From an uncultured Clostridia bacterium (GTDB taxonomy: Bacteria > Bacillota > Clostridia > Oscillospirales > Acutalibacteraceae), in the NCBI GenBank assembly GCA_947369085.1, contig CANBJR010000006.1, positions 1 through 64,000 of the forward strand: a stretch of DNA of 64,000 nt, given 5' to 3'. A program made the position numbers and the translations under genes. Every line of letters begins with the position of its first letter. Positions within the stretch are counted from its first letter, which is position 1. This document shows positions 8,643 through 19,003 of the stretch, in pieces. The notes under the pieces are model-generated. The model was not told the origin of the DNA. It worked only from the letters and a program-made list of their open reading frames with translations, and made no database searches.

Positions 8643-9539
8643 ATGAACAAATCGAAAACAGTAAATAAAAACATTGCTATAATTGTTGCTGTTGCTATTT
8701 CCATAATAATGGCCGTAACATCAGTAGTATGTACAGTCCTTGGAGCTGACCGTAATACAGACAACAACACATACTTAACTGACGCTAAAGGCGTTGTAAC
8801 CGATTTTGTAAACAACGAAAGCTACAACAATTTCACTTTTATGGACGGCCTTTTTGCAAAAGCAAATATTGTATCTGCCTGCGTGGATGAACATACTAAT
8901 GCTGATGTAATTGCTGAAATTACAAAGAATCTTAGGCTTAATTCTTTTGTAGTAACTGACCCTGATGGCAAAATAATTAGTGCTACTGACGCTGATAAAA
9001 TCGGAACAAACATTCTTGACGATGAAAACACAAATCAGTTTAAAAAAGTATTAAAAGGTATAGCGTATAAAAGCACAAATGAGCCGAAAGCTGTTGAGGG
9101 CGAAAATGGTATTTATAATGTTATGGCTTGCGTAACACGTTCAGCAGGCGGTGTTGTGGTTATAGATATTGACACTAACACTTATGCTTCAGTTACCGGC
9201 AAAGATATTGCTAAAAGTTGCAAAGGCGATACAATCATTGCCAAAGACGGAAAAATTATTAGTTCAAACTTTGATATTGCCGAAGCAACCCAACTTGAAA
9301 ATCTTGGAATTACGGAAGATATGTTGAATGATGATGCGTTTACAATAACAGTTAATGATGTTAATTATTCGCTCAGCGCCGAGAATGTTGATGATTACAC
9401 AGTAATAAGCGGTGCAGTTATGGAAGAAAGCGGATTCGATTATATTTTCGGAGTTGTAATACCTACTGCTGTATGTGCGGTAATGATTCTTTTATCAGTA
9501 ATAATATTTACTGTATCCGGTAAGAAAAAAGAAATCTGA
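8643..9539 (+). CDS. Membrane protein with extracellular Cache-like sensor domain and no output domain
   Basis: TM near the N-terminus (IAIIVAVAISIIMAVTSVVC) and C-terminus (YIFGVVIPTAVCAVMILLSVIIFTV); 'LNSFVVTDPDGKIISATDADKIGTNI' and 'GDTIIAKDGKIISS' are dCache-like. Confidence 0.6.
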   Translation: MNKSKTVNKNIAIIVAVAISIIMAVTSVVCTVLGADRNTDNNTYLTDAKGVVTDFVNNESYNNFTFMDGLFAKANIVSACVDEHTNADVIAEITKNLRLNSFVVTDPDGKIISATDADKIGTNILDDENTNQFKKVLKGIAYKSTNEPKAVEGENGIYNVMACVTRSAGGVVVIDIDTNTYASVTGKDIAKSCKGDTIIAKDGKIISSNFDIAEATQLENLGITEDMLNDDAFTITVNDVNYSLSAENVDDYTVISGAVMEESGFDYIFGVVIPTAVCAVMILLSVIIFTVSGKKKEI

Positions 9540-9551
9540 TAATGCTGATAT

Positions 9552-9594
9552 AAAAATAGCAAGTGAGAGTATGTAACTTTCACTTGCTATTTTT
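9552..9594 (+). terminator. Intrinsic terminator (potentially bidirectional)
   Basis: AAAAATAGCAAGTGA...TCACTTGCTATTTTT hairpin after the stop at 9539. Confidence 0.85.
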
Positions 9595-9620
9595 GCATAA
9601 AATCATAATAAGAACAGTTA

Positions 9621-9644
9621 AAGCGGCAATTTTTATTGCCGCTT
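9621..9644 (-). terminator. Hairpin/terminator downstream of the XRE gene
   Basis: AAGCGGCAAT-TTTT-ATTGCCGCTT. Confidence 0.6.
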
Positions 9645-9670
9645 ATTTTATACACGAAAGGGGAGAGAGG

Positions 9671-9880
9671 TTATTTTACAAACTTCTCTATGCCAAGTAT
9701 GTAATCACTTGAAATCTTATACAGGCAGCACAGTGCAATCAGATGCCTTATAGGAAGTTCTCGCTTACCGCTTTCGTATTTACTGTATTGTTCCTGTCGG
9801 GTGTGAAGAATAAAAGCAATCTGCTGTTGGGTGTATCCGTTGCTAACTCTAAGTTCTTTTAATCTTTTATAATAATCCAT
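9671..9880 (-). CDS. XRE-family HTH transcriptional regulator
   Basis: 'RLKELRVSNGYTQQQIAFILHTRQEQYSKYESGKRELPIRHLIALCCLYKISSDYILG'. Confidence 0.92.
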   Translation of the reverse strand: MDYYKRLKELRVSNGYTQQQIAFILHTRQEQYSKYESGKRELPIRHLIALCCLYKISSDYILGIEKFVK

Positions 9881-9911
9881 AAGTCACCTCAAAATATTAC
9901 AATCAGTATTA

Positions 9912-9934
9912 TTAACATAATTATAACATGTTAA
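9912..9934. promoter_or_regulatory. Inverted repeat, candidate operator for the XRE gene
   Basis: TTAACAT-N9-ATGTTAA overlapping a minus-strand TATAAT. Confidence 0.35.
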
Positions 9935-10195
9935 TATGTCTATTTGCAACTAATATTAATGTTTAATTATATGTTAAAAACAAACTTCTTAATTATACAA
10001 AACATAGTTCTGTATGTTAAAAGTAGATTTCAAGGTTTATTATGCAGCTTTATTTTATTAAATAGTTGAGATTTTATTATTTAAAATTGCAGAAAAACCT
10101 AATAAATATAGAAAAAATTAAAAAAATCGGAAAATTTTGCAAGAAAGTTATAATTATTGTTGCAAAATTCAAAGAAATATAGTATTATAATAAAG

Positions 10196-10239
10196 TCAGC
10201 AAAGCATAATGATAATTAACGGATTATGTTGAATGCTGA
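10196..10239 (+). promoter_or_regulatory. Hairpin in the gdhA 5' leader
   Basis: TCAGCA-aag-CATAAT...ATTATG-ttgaa-TGCTGA. Confidence 0.35.
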
Positions 10240-11613
<1,374 letters not shown>

Positions 11614-11644
11614 TTTAATTTAAAACATTTTCTTATATTACTGC

Positions 11645-11687
11645 AAACAGCAGACCGCAATTTAAAAACGGTCTGCTGTTTTTTTGT
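11645..11687 (+). terminator. Intrinsic terminator of gdhA
   Basis: AAACAGCAGACCG...CGGTCTGCTGTTTTTTT. Confidence 0.93.
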
Positions 11688-11742
11688 TGATTTTCATATA
11701 ATTTTTGATATAATGTAATTATAATGTAAAGGATGAATTGTG

Positions 11743-12273
11743 ATGAAATTAAACACTAACTATGATAAATACTTAGACGTAATCAAAAATCTATATCTTA
11801 TTGCTTTTCCGAGGAGCGAGAGAAAGCCTTTTAAATTAATCTTAGAAAAGTGCAATAGCGGCTTAATGGAAATTAATATAATTCAAAATGATTTTGATGA
11901 TTTTCTTGGCTTTGCAATTATGATTATAAATAATGATATGGTATTGCTTGATTATTTTGCAATTGCACCGGAGCATAGGGGACAGAACATTGGTTCTTCT
12001 GCGCTAAAAATGCTTTTTGAAAAGTACAAGGATAAACGATTCATTCTTGAAATCGAAAACACTGATATTGAATGTGACAATACGGAAGAGCGAGTACGCA
12101 GAAAAGCATTTTATCTTAAAAATGAAATGACTGTTATGCCGTTTAAAGTGAATCTATTCGGTGTTGAAATGGAAGTTCTCACACAAAATTGTGAAGTGAG
12201 CTATGAAGAATATTGCAGTATATATAAAAACACATTTTCTGATGAAATTTGCAGAAAAATTAAACTAATTTGA
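11743..12273 (+). CDS. GNAT-family N-acetyltransferase
   Basis: 'DYFAIAPEHRGQNIGSSALKMLFEKYKDKRFILEIE'; start GTG 11740 or ATG 11743. Confidence 0.85.
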   Translation: MKLNTNYDKYLDVIKNLYLIAFPRSERKPFKLILEKCNSGLMEINIIQNDFDDFLGFAIMIINNDMVLLDYFAIAPEHRGQNIGSSALKMLFEKYKDKRFILEIENTDIECDNTEERVRRKAFYLKNEMTVMPFKVNLFGVEMEVLTQNCEVSYEEYCSIYKNTFSDEICRKIKLI

Positions 12274-12317
12274 AATTCAAAACATTGTTAAATAATTAAC
12301 AAATAGAGGATAGTAAA

Positions 12318-12842
12318 ATGAAACAGCATACCCTTATTGAAATTATATCAGATCAGACTCAAAGAATGCTTTGGGAAGTAAACAATGTAATTGACTGTGT
12401 ACCTGACAGCCTATGGAATAAAGAATACTGCGATATGCCGCTTTGGAAACACATTTATCATATGTTACATTCACTTGATTTGTGGTTTATCAATCCTTGT
12501 GACAGAAATTTCCGTGAGCCAAGCATTCATATAGAAAATCTTAATAACCTTGATGTAGCTGCTAATAAAACTCTTTCACGTAATGAAATAAATGATTATT
12601 TAAATCAAATAGAAAATAAGATTAATAAGTACATTACCAACGTAAACGATAAACAATTATTAGAGTATCCTGAAAATTGCGAATATACAAAATTTACTTT
12701 AATTATCGCTCAGTTCAGACATCTGCACACTCATATGGGTATGATTATGGGTTTTGTAATTGACGACACCGGATTATGGCCGAATGTACTTGGTCTTTCT
12801 AAACCGATACCGCAGAACGGAGATCATAACAAATATTGCTGA
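12318..12842 (+). CDS. DinB-superfamily protein
   Basis: 'LWKHIYHMLHSLDLWF' and 'FRHLHTHMGMIMGF' spaced His residues typical of the DinB four-helix fold. Confidence 0.65.
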   Translation: MKQHTLIEIISDQTQRMLWEVNNVIDCVPDSLWNKEYCDMPLWKHIYHMLHSLDLWFINPCDRNFREPSIHIENLNNLDVAANKTLSRNEINDYLNQIENKINKYITNVNDKQLLEYPENCEYTKFTLIIAQFRHLHTHMGMIMGFVIDDTGLWPNVLGLSKPIPQNGDHNKYC

Positions 12843-12845
12843 ATT

Positions 12846-12861
12846 ATTTTACTAAACTCTA
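12846..12861 (+). repeat. Direct repeat copy 1 (ATTTTACTAAACTCTA)
   Basis: 16-bp exact match to 13053-13068. Confidence 0.9.
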
Positions 12862-12923
12862 TTTTTTGTATGTCTGTAAAAACAGCTTAAAATATCAGTG
12901 AATTATAAATATAATATCCCCTG

Positions 12924-12953
12924 AATTATACAAAATATTCATTTTGTATAATT
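12924..12953. repeat. Perfect palindrome AATTATACAAAAT-ATTC-ATTTTGTATAATT
   Basis: 13-bp arms, 4-bp loop. Confidence 0.9.
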
Positions 12954-13052
12954 TTCTATATTGGAATTATCCTGCCTCATTTTTATGATATAATCGAGAA
13001 AAATCTTTATCTATATATAATACTTGAGATGATTTTATAAAATTTCTAAATG

Positions 13053-13068
13053 ATTTTACTAAACTCTA
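13053..13068 (+). repeat. Direct repeat copy 2 (ATTTTACTAAACTCTA)
   Basis: 16-bp exact match to 12846-12861; lies just upstream of the recombinase start. Confidence 0.9.
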
Positions 13069-13083
13069 AAGGCTGGTGTTTTT

Positions 13084-14067
13084 ATGGCTGTTTCATTTCG
13101 TGATGAAGCACCTCAGGTTATTAAGGATTATTTATTTTACCTTGAAACTATAAAACTTAAATCCAAAAAAACTGTGGATGAATACTATATTGACTTGAGA
13201 ACTTTTTTCAGATATTTAAAACATTCTCGCAAAATCGTTTCCGATAGCATTGAATTTCAAGACATTAAAATTGACGATGTTGACATAAATTTAATTAAAA
13301 CTGTCACACTTAATGACGCTTATGAATTTATGGATTATCTGTATCGTGACCGTCATAATCAAAGCGCCTCCAGAGCCAGAAAGTGTTCAAGTCTTAAAGG
13401 ATTTTTTGATTTTCTTTATAATAAGAAGCATTTGATTGACAGTAACCCTATCGACCAACTTGAAGTACCTAAGCGTAAAAAAGCTTTACCCAAATATCTC
13501 ACACTTGAACAGAGTATAGAGCTTCTCAATGCTGTAGAAGGAAAATATAGGGAACGTGACTACGCAATAATTACTCTGTTTCTTAATTGCGGGTTGCGTG
13601 TTTCTGAAATGTCAGGACTTAATTATACTGACATTCGCAGTGACAACACATTGAGAATTCTCGGCAAAGGCAATAAAGAACGAGTTGTATATCTTAATTC
13701 AGCCTGCATTGACGCTATAAACGATTATATGAAAGTGCGTCCTGTTGACGGAGTTAAGGACAAAAAGGCTTTGTTTATTAGCCGAAATAATCAGAGAATG
13801 TCAGTTAAGACTATTCAAGCTATGGTTTACAAATATCTTGCTAAAATTGGTCTTGACGCACAAGGATATTCCTGCCATAAGCTGCGTCATACTGCGGCTA
13901 CACTTATGTATCAGCATGGAGGAGTTGACGTGAGAGTTCTTAAAGAAGTATTAGGACACGAAAATCTCGGCACAACTGAAATCTATACACATTTAAGCTC
14001 AGAACAAATGAAAAATGCTGCTGATTCAAATCCTTTGTCAAATGTAAAGAAAAAGAAATCTGACTGA
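13084..14067 (+). CDS. Tyrosine recombinase (XerC/XerD family)
   Basis: Catalytic motifs 'CGLRVSEMSGL', 'GKGNKERVV', 'SCHKLRHTAATLM', 'LGHENLGTTEIYTHL'. Confidence 0.93.
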   Translation: MAVSFRDEAPQVIKDYLFYLETIKLKSKKTVDEYYIDLRTFFRYLKHSRKIVSDSIEFQDIKIDDVDINLIKTVTLNDAYEFMDYLYRDRHNQSASRARKCSSLKGFFDFLYNKKHLIDSNPIDQLEVPKRKKALPKYLTLEQSIELLNAVEGKYRERDYAIITLFLNCGLRVSEMSGLNYTDIRSDNTLRILGKGNKERVVYLNSACIDAINDYMKVRPVDGVKDKKALFISRNNQRMSVKTIQAMVYKYLAKIGLDAQGYSCHKLRHTAATLMYQHGGVDVRVLKEVLGHENLGTTEIYTHLSSEQMKNAADSNPLSNVKKKKSD

Positions 14068-14073
14068 TTAATA

Positions 14074-14108
14074 AACGGCACGTTGATATATAAAATCTTC
14101 GTGCCGTT
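14074..14108. terminator. Bidirectional-type hairpin between convergent genes
   Basis: AACGGCACG...CGTGCCGTT. Confidence 0.7.
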
Positions 14109-14118
14109 ACTTATTGCT

Positions 14119-14811
14119 TTATATTTTAACTACACCCCCTATATCAGTAAGGGGATTTTCTTTGCATAGTATTTTGATTGATACATTATGTTTATCAGCA
14201 AAATTTTTAATCTTAAAATAATCAGGATGATTTTTTACATTACCAAAAAAAACAACTGTATTTTCATCAATTTTGCCGCTTGCTCCGCCGATAAAGCCAT
14301 AATCATAGCCATCAAGAACAATATTACCGGGAGAAATCAACAAAACCTCTACCCCGTTATTTTTCAATGCTTTTTTAATTGATAAATCGGATGTAACAGC
14401 TGCATTATCATTAACAACAAGCGTTGAACAACGAGCATAACCTTGATTTACATTAACCGTTTTTATGTTATTATTTCGGCAATAAACAAGCAGATTTTTG
14501 TCAATCGCTGAAAGTTTACCGTACAAAGTATTATTAATATAAAGAAAATTCAGTAAAATATTTTTTGGGTATCTATCCCCTGCTTTATTTTTGCAATAAA
14601 TAATATTTTTGTTTGATAATTTTCGAGAAAGTATTGTACATTCACTAATAATAAAAACATCACTTTTTATTGAGAGAATCTGCATATCTGCATGTTTTTG
14701 TTCGGGAATCGGAAAAGTATTGACTGTATCGCTGGTAATAACAGTATTGCCAAGCTTTTCAATCTCTCTTACAAAGCAGGGATACTTGTCCGACATAACA
14801 AAAGTGCTCAT
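14119..14811 (-). CDS. Uncharacterised protein (possibly a DUF6873-like, amidinotransferase-fold family)
   Basis: 'VNVNQGYARCSTLVVNDNAAVTSDLSI...DYGFIGGASGKIDENTVVFFGN'; family assignment from memory only. Confidence 0.5.
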   Translation of the reverse strand: MSTFVMSDKYPCFVREIEKLGNTVITSDTVNTFPIPEQKHADMQILSIKSDVFIISECTILSRKLSNKNIIYCKNKAGDRYPKNILLNFLYINNTLYGKLSAIDKNLLVYCRNNNIKTVNVNQGYARCSTLVVNDNAAVTSDLSIKKALKNNGVEVLLISPGNIVLDGYDYGFIGGASGKIDENTVVFFGNVKNHPDYFKIKNFADKHNVSIKILCKENPLTDIGGVVKI

Positions 14812-16175
14812 CAGCTAATTGCCTCGAATGCTTGTCTGATATTTTTTACTCCTATAAGTTCTGCATTGTCACAATGCACTCCTTTTAAATTGTGATATGG
14901 CATTATAATTTTATTAAATCCAAGTCTTTCTGCCTCGTTTATTCTCATTTGTGCCTGTGAAACAGCTCTTATTTCTCCTGCAAGTCCAATTTCGCCAAAC
15001 ACAACTGCTTTTTCGTTGATAGGAGTATCTTTAAGACTGCTGATAAGTGCCATTGCAATTGACAAATCTATTGCCGGTTCGTCAACTCGTAGACCTCCGA
15101 CAATATTTATGTATGTATCGCAATTAGAAAAATAATATCCTGCACGTTTTTCAAGCACTGCAAGCAAAAGTGACAGTCTGTTATAATCAAAGCCTGTTGA
15201 CATCCTACGTGGATTACCATAACCGCTCTGGGTTGCAAGACCCTGAGTTTCCGCAAGAATAGGTCTTGAACCCTCGATTGTACAGGTTACACATGTTCCC
15301 GAAACATTCTTAGGTCTGCCTGAAAGCAGCATTACAGAGGGATTTTCCACCTCCTGTAATCCTTTGTCTGTCATTTCAAAAACGCCAATTTCGTTTGTTG
15401 AGCCATAGCGATTTTTAATTGCTCTTAAAACTCTACAGCTCATTTGTTTGTCACCCTCAAAATGCAGAACGGTATCAACGATGTGTTCAAGCACTTTAGG
15501 ACCTGCAATAGAGCCCTCTTTGTTTACGTGTCCTACAATAAACATTGGAATATCACAGCCTTTAGCGGTTCGCATAAGTATATTTGTACATTCCCTTACC
15601 TGCGTGACACTACCTGTTGACGAACTTAGCTCAGATAAATTCATTGTTTGAATTGAGTCAATCATAACAAGATCGGGTTTTACGTTTTTTATCTGCTCAC
15701 ATACTATTTCAACATCGGTTTCTGTCATAATAAAAAGATTAGGTGAACTTACGCCAAGACGAATTGCACGAAGCTTTAGCTGACGCTTTGATTCCTCACC
15801 CGAAACGTAGAGAATTTTGAGAGTATCACCCATATATTGACAAATCTGCATTAATACAGTTGATTTACCGATTCCCGGGTCACCGCCGAGAAGTATAAGA
15901 CTTCCCTTTACTATTCCTCCGCCGAGAACTCGGTTAAGCTCTTTGCTTCCCGTATCATAACGGTATTCGTCCTCGGTTGAAATTTCATTAATTGAATATG
16001 GTTTTGTATATGTTGAAAAAGAGCGTGATTTTGAAGCAGAAACATTTTTTGAAGTATCTTTAATTTCTTCATTCATTGTGTTCCACTCACCGCAGGATGG
16101 ACACTTTCCATACCATTTTGGCGATTCATAGCCGCATTCAGAACAAATATATACGCTTTTAATTTTTGAAGCCAT
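14811..16175 (-). CDS. radA: DNA repair protein RadA
   Basis: Zinc finger 'CSECGYESPKWYGKCPSCGEWNT', Walker A 'GGDPGIGKST', 'KNRYGSTNEIGVFEM', Lon-like C-terminus. Confidence 0.97.
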   Translation of the reverse strand: MASKIKSVYICSECGYESPKWYGKCPSCGEWNTMNEEIKDTSKNVSASKSRSFSTYTKPYSINEISTEDEYRYDTGSKELNRVLGGGIVKGSLILLGGDPGIGKSTVLMQICQYMGDTLKILYVSGEESKRQLKLRAIRLGVSSPNLFIMTETDVEIVCEQIKNVKPDLVMIDSIQTMNLSELSSSTGSVTQVRECTNILMRTAKGCDIPMFIVGHVNKEGSIAGPKVLEHIVDTVLHFEGDKQMSCRVLRAIKNRYGSTNEIGVFEMTDKGLQEVENPSVMLLSGRPKNVSGTCVTCTIEGSRPILAETQGLATQSGYGNPRRMSTGFDYNRLSLLLAVLEKRAGYYFSNCDTYINIVGGLRVDEPAIDLSIAMALISSLKDTPINEKAVVFGEIGLAGEIRAVSQAQMRINEAERLGFNKIIMPYHNLKGVHCDNAELIGVKNIRQAFEAIS

Positions 16176-16189
16176 TATTTCACTTCCTG

Positions 16190-16900
16190 TCAGTTTGTAT
16201 TATAGTAACTTAAAAATCCTGCTGTTATAGAAAAAGCCATTTGCTTCTGATATTGCTTATCAAGTAAATGATTACATTCCTCTTCATTTGAAATAAATCC
16301 GCACTCCACAATAACCGCAGGATTATTTGTATTTTTCAATAGATAAATTCCACCGTCTGCTTCTTTACACTCACGCTCGTTATCAGGCTGTAAAAGTCCC
16401 TTAACCGAAAATTTAATACTGTCTGCAAGCTGTTTGCTTTTCTGATTATTAGGAGAATAAAAAATCTGCGTTCCATGGTACTTGCTTTCAGAAAATTTAT
16501 TTTGATGTATGCTTATAATAGTATTTTCTTCTGAAGAATTAAATATTTCAAGTCGTTTCTTCATATCTGAAACTTTTCGTTTTCGTATTGTATCTTCCCC
16601 ACTGTCAAGGGCCATATCGGCTTTTCTGGTTTTAGTAACGTCAAATCCAAGCAAGTAAAACAACGCTGAGGTATCGTTTGCTATCGATAGATTTATGTCC
16701 TTTTCAAGCACTCCTCTGTCACTGACAGCCCCTCCATCTTCGCCTCCGTGACCCGGATCTATGACTATGGTCGGAAGATTGTCTGATATGTCAGATGAAG
16801 TGTTTACAGTAATATTACCTGCCGCAGAAATCATTAATATAAAGAATGACATAAGAAGTATAATGCAGATTGATGAAAATATCAGTTTTCTGTAATTCAT
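16190..16900 (-). CDS. cwlD: N-acetylmuramoyl-L-alanine amidase (Amidase_3, CwlD-like)
   Basis: 'IVIDPGHGGEDGGAVSDRGVLEKDINLSIA', 'NNPAVIVECGFISNEEE'. Confidence 0.8.
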   Translation of the reverse strand: MNYRKLIFSSICIILLMSFFILMISAAGNITVNTSSDISDNLPTIVIDPGHGGEDGGAVSDRGVLEKDINLSIANDTSALFYLLGFDVTKTRKADMALDSGEDTIRKRKVSDMKKRLEIFNSSEENTIISIHQNKFSESKYHGTQIFYSPNNQKSKQLADSIKFSVKGLLQPDNERECKEADGGIYLLKNTNNPAVIVECGFISNEEECNHLLDKQYQKQMAFSITAGFLSYYNTN

Positions 16901-17031
16901 AATAATCCACCTCCGTTTAATAGTATGACAGGGTGTATTATTAATATTACCTTTTAATTATATACTAAAAAAGTGTTTAGTCAATATTACAATATTTTAA
17001 AAATTTGATTCTAAAGCAAAAATTTATAAAA

Positions 17032-17062
17032 AGGACAAGCCGTTTTATTAACAGCTTGTCCT
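17032..17062 (-). terminator. Terminator of lysA
   Basis: AGGACAAGC...GCTTGTCCT followed on the minus strand by T-rich sequence. Confidence 0.8.
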
Positions 17063-17084
17063 AGAATTTTAGTTATAAAATTAA

Positions 17085-18383
17085 TTAGATGTCGTTCTTT
17101 ACAAGATCTTCATAGCTTTCACGCTTGATTATTACACGTGATTTGCCGTCTTTAACCATTACCATAGCAGGGCGAGGAATTCTGTTGTAATTAGAAGCCA
17201 TTGAATAGTTGTAGGCACCCGTTGAAAGTACTGCAAGCGTGTCGCCTACTTCAACCTCGGCAATCTTTGTGTGCTCCTGAATAAGGTCACCGCTCTCGCA
17301 GCATTTACCTGCAATTGTAACAGTTTCGTTTGCTTCTTTATCAGCTTTGCCTGCATTTAAAACTGTATAGTCTGACTGATAGAGCGCATATCTGATATTA
17401 TCAGTCATACCGCCATCTATAGACACGTATGTTCTTACGTTTGGTATTTCTTTTTTTCCGCCAACTGTGTACAGTGTAATTCCTGCTTCACCAACAATTG
17501 ATCTACCCGGCTCAATGTAGATAAACGGCACAGGCAGACCATATTCGGCAGATTTTGCCTTAACGGCAACAGAAACCTTTTCCATATAGTTTTCATAAGG
17601 AACAGGCTCGTCCTTACTTGTATACATAATACCAAAGCCGCCGCCAAGATTAAGCTCTGAAATAGTAACATTAAGTTCTTTTTGAATTTTAGCGATAAAA
17701 TCCATCATAATTTCAGCAGCAGTTACAAACGGATCGATGTCAAAAATTTGAGAGCCGATATGGCAATGAAGCTCATTTAGTGTTACATTATTAAGCTTTA
17801 ATGCTTCTTTAGCAGCTTCAAAAGCCTCTCCCGTTTCAAGAGCAAAGCCGAATTTTGAATCAATCTGACCTGTTCTGATGAAGTTGTGAGTATGAGCGTC
17901 AACGCCCGGCTTTATACGGAAAGAAATATTTACTTTCTTTCCCATATCTCCTGCGATTTTGTCAAGCAGTTCAAGCTCGTAAAGATTATCTACAACGAAC
18001 TTACCTACTTTTGATTCAATGGCAAACTTAATTTCATCTGCTGTTTTGTTATTGCCGTGAAAATGCACCTTTTCCATTGGAAAACCTGCCTGTAAAGCAG
18101 TATAGATTTCGCCGCCGGAAACAACGTCAAGACCGATGTTCTCATCCTTTGCAATTCTGCAAAGCTCTTTGCAGGAGAGTGCCTTGCTTGCATAAAGCGG
18201 CATACCGTTTCCGTCATAAAACTTCTTAAAGGAGTTAACATATGAACGGCAGGTTTCCTTGATAACATTTTCATCAAGTACATAAAGGGGTGTGCCGTAT
18301 TCCTTTGCAAGATCTAAAGTATCGCACCCTCCTATTGTAAGATGCCCCTTTTCGTTTACATTAAGACAATCATTTACAAACAT
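17085..18383 (-). CDS. lysA: Diaminopimelate decarboxylase
   Basis: 'YASKALSCKELCRI', 'HCHIGSQIFD', 'YIEPGRSIVGEAGITLY', 'CCESGDLI'. Confidence 0.96.
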   Translation of the reverse strand: MFVNDCLNVNEKGHLTIGGCDTLDLAKEYGTPLYVLDENVIKETCRSYVNSFKKFYDGNGMPLYASKALSCKELCRIAKDENIGLDVVSGGEIYTALQAGFPMEKVHFHGNNKTADEIKFAIESKVGKFVVDNLYELELLDKIAGDMGKKVNISFRIKPGVDAHTHNFIRTGQIDSKFGFALETGEAFEAAKEALKLNNVTLNELHCHIGSQIFDIDPFVTAAEIMMDFIAKIQKELNVTISELNLGGGFGIMYTSKDEPVPYENYMEKVSVAVKAKSAEYGLPVPFIYIEPGRSIVGEAGITLYTVGGKKEIPNVRTYVSIDGGMTDNIRYALYQSDYTVLNAGKADKEANETVTIAGKCCESGDLIQEHTKIAEVEVGDTLAVLSTGAYNYSMASNYNRIPRPAMVMVKDGKSRVIIKRESYEDLVKNDI

Positions 18384-18386
18384 TGC

Positions 18387-18989
18387 TCATACCTCCGTAA
18401 TACTAAAATTATTAATAGATTCTTCGATCAGCTTTCTGATTTCATCATTTCCAAACCCTGTCTGAGCAGAAAAAGGAATTAAAGGAATATGTTCAATTGT
18501 GCTAAAAATATCCTTGTAATATTCTATCTGCTTTTCATATTGAGACTTTTTAAGTTTATCGCTTTTTGTAAGCACTGCTGCAAAATTAAATCCGCCTCTG
18601 TACAGAAAATCAATCATATGTAAATCATCATCAGTTGGCGGATGACGTAAATCGAGAATCTGAATTACAAGCGCACGATTTCTCTCTTGATTAAAGTATC
18701 CCTCAACAAGCCTTGCCCAACGCTCTTTTTCAGCCTTAGATACTTTTGCATATCCGTATCCCGGCAAATCAACCATTCTGAATTCATGTAATTTGTAAAA
18801 GTTGATAGTAGCAGTTTTTCCGGGTTGAGCGCTGACTCTTGCAAGTGCTTTTCGCTGAACAAGCTTATTGATGAGTGATGATTTACCGACATTCGAATGG
18901 CCGGAAAATACTATTTCAGGCATATCAGATTTTGGAAGCTGTTCTACCTTGCCTGCTGCAAATTCAAAGCATACTTCGTTAAAATTCAT
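18387..18989 (-). CDS. engB: Ribosome biogenesis GTP-binding protein YsxC/EngB
   Basis: 'GHSNVGKSSLINKLVQRKALARVSAQPGKTATINFY', 'VDLPGYGYAKVSK'. SD AGGAG favours the start at 18989 rather than 19064. Confidence 0.95.
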   Translation of the reverse strand: MNFNEVCFEFAAGKVEQLPKSDMPEIVFSGHSNVGKSSLINKLVQRKALARVSAQPGKTATINFYKLHEFRMVDLPGYGYAKVSKAEKERWARLVEGYFNQERNRALVIQILDLRHPPTDDDLHMIDFLYRGGFNFAAVLTKSDKLKKSQYEKQIEYYKDIFSTIEHIPLIPFSAQTGFGNDEIRKLIEESINNFSITEV

Positions 18990-19003
18990 ACCCATACTCC
19001 TGT

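Noticed and set aside
13084-14067. Integrase of a resident prophage or ICE
   Set aside because: No phage, conjugation or att-like cargo genes adjoin it; flanking genes are housekeeping or simple accessory genes, so a standalone Xer-type recombinase is more likely
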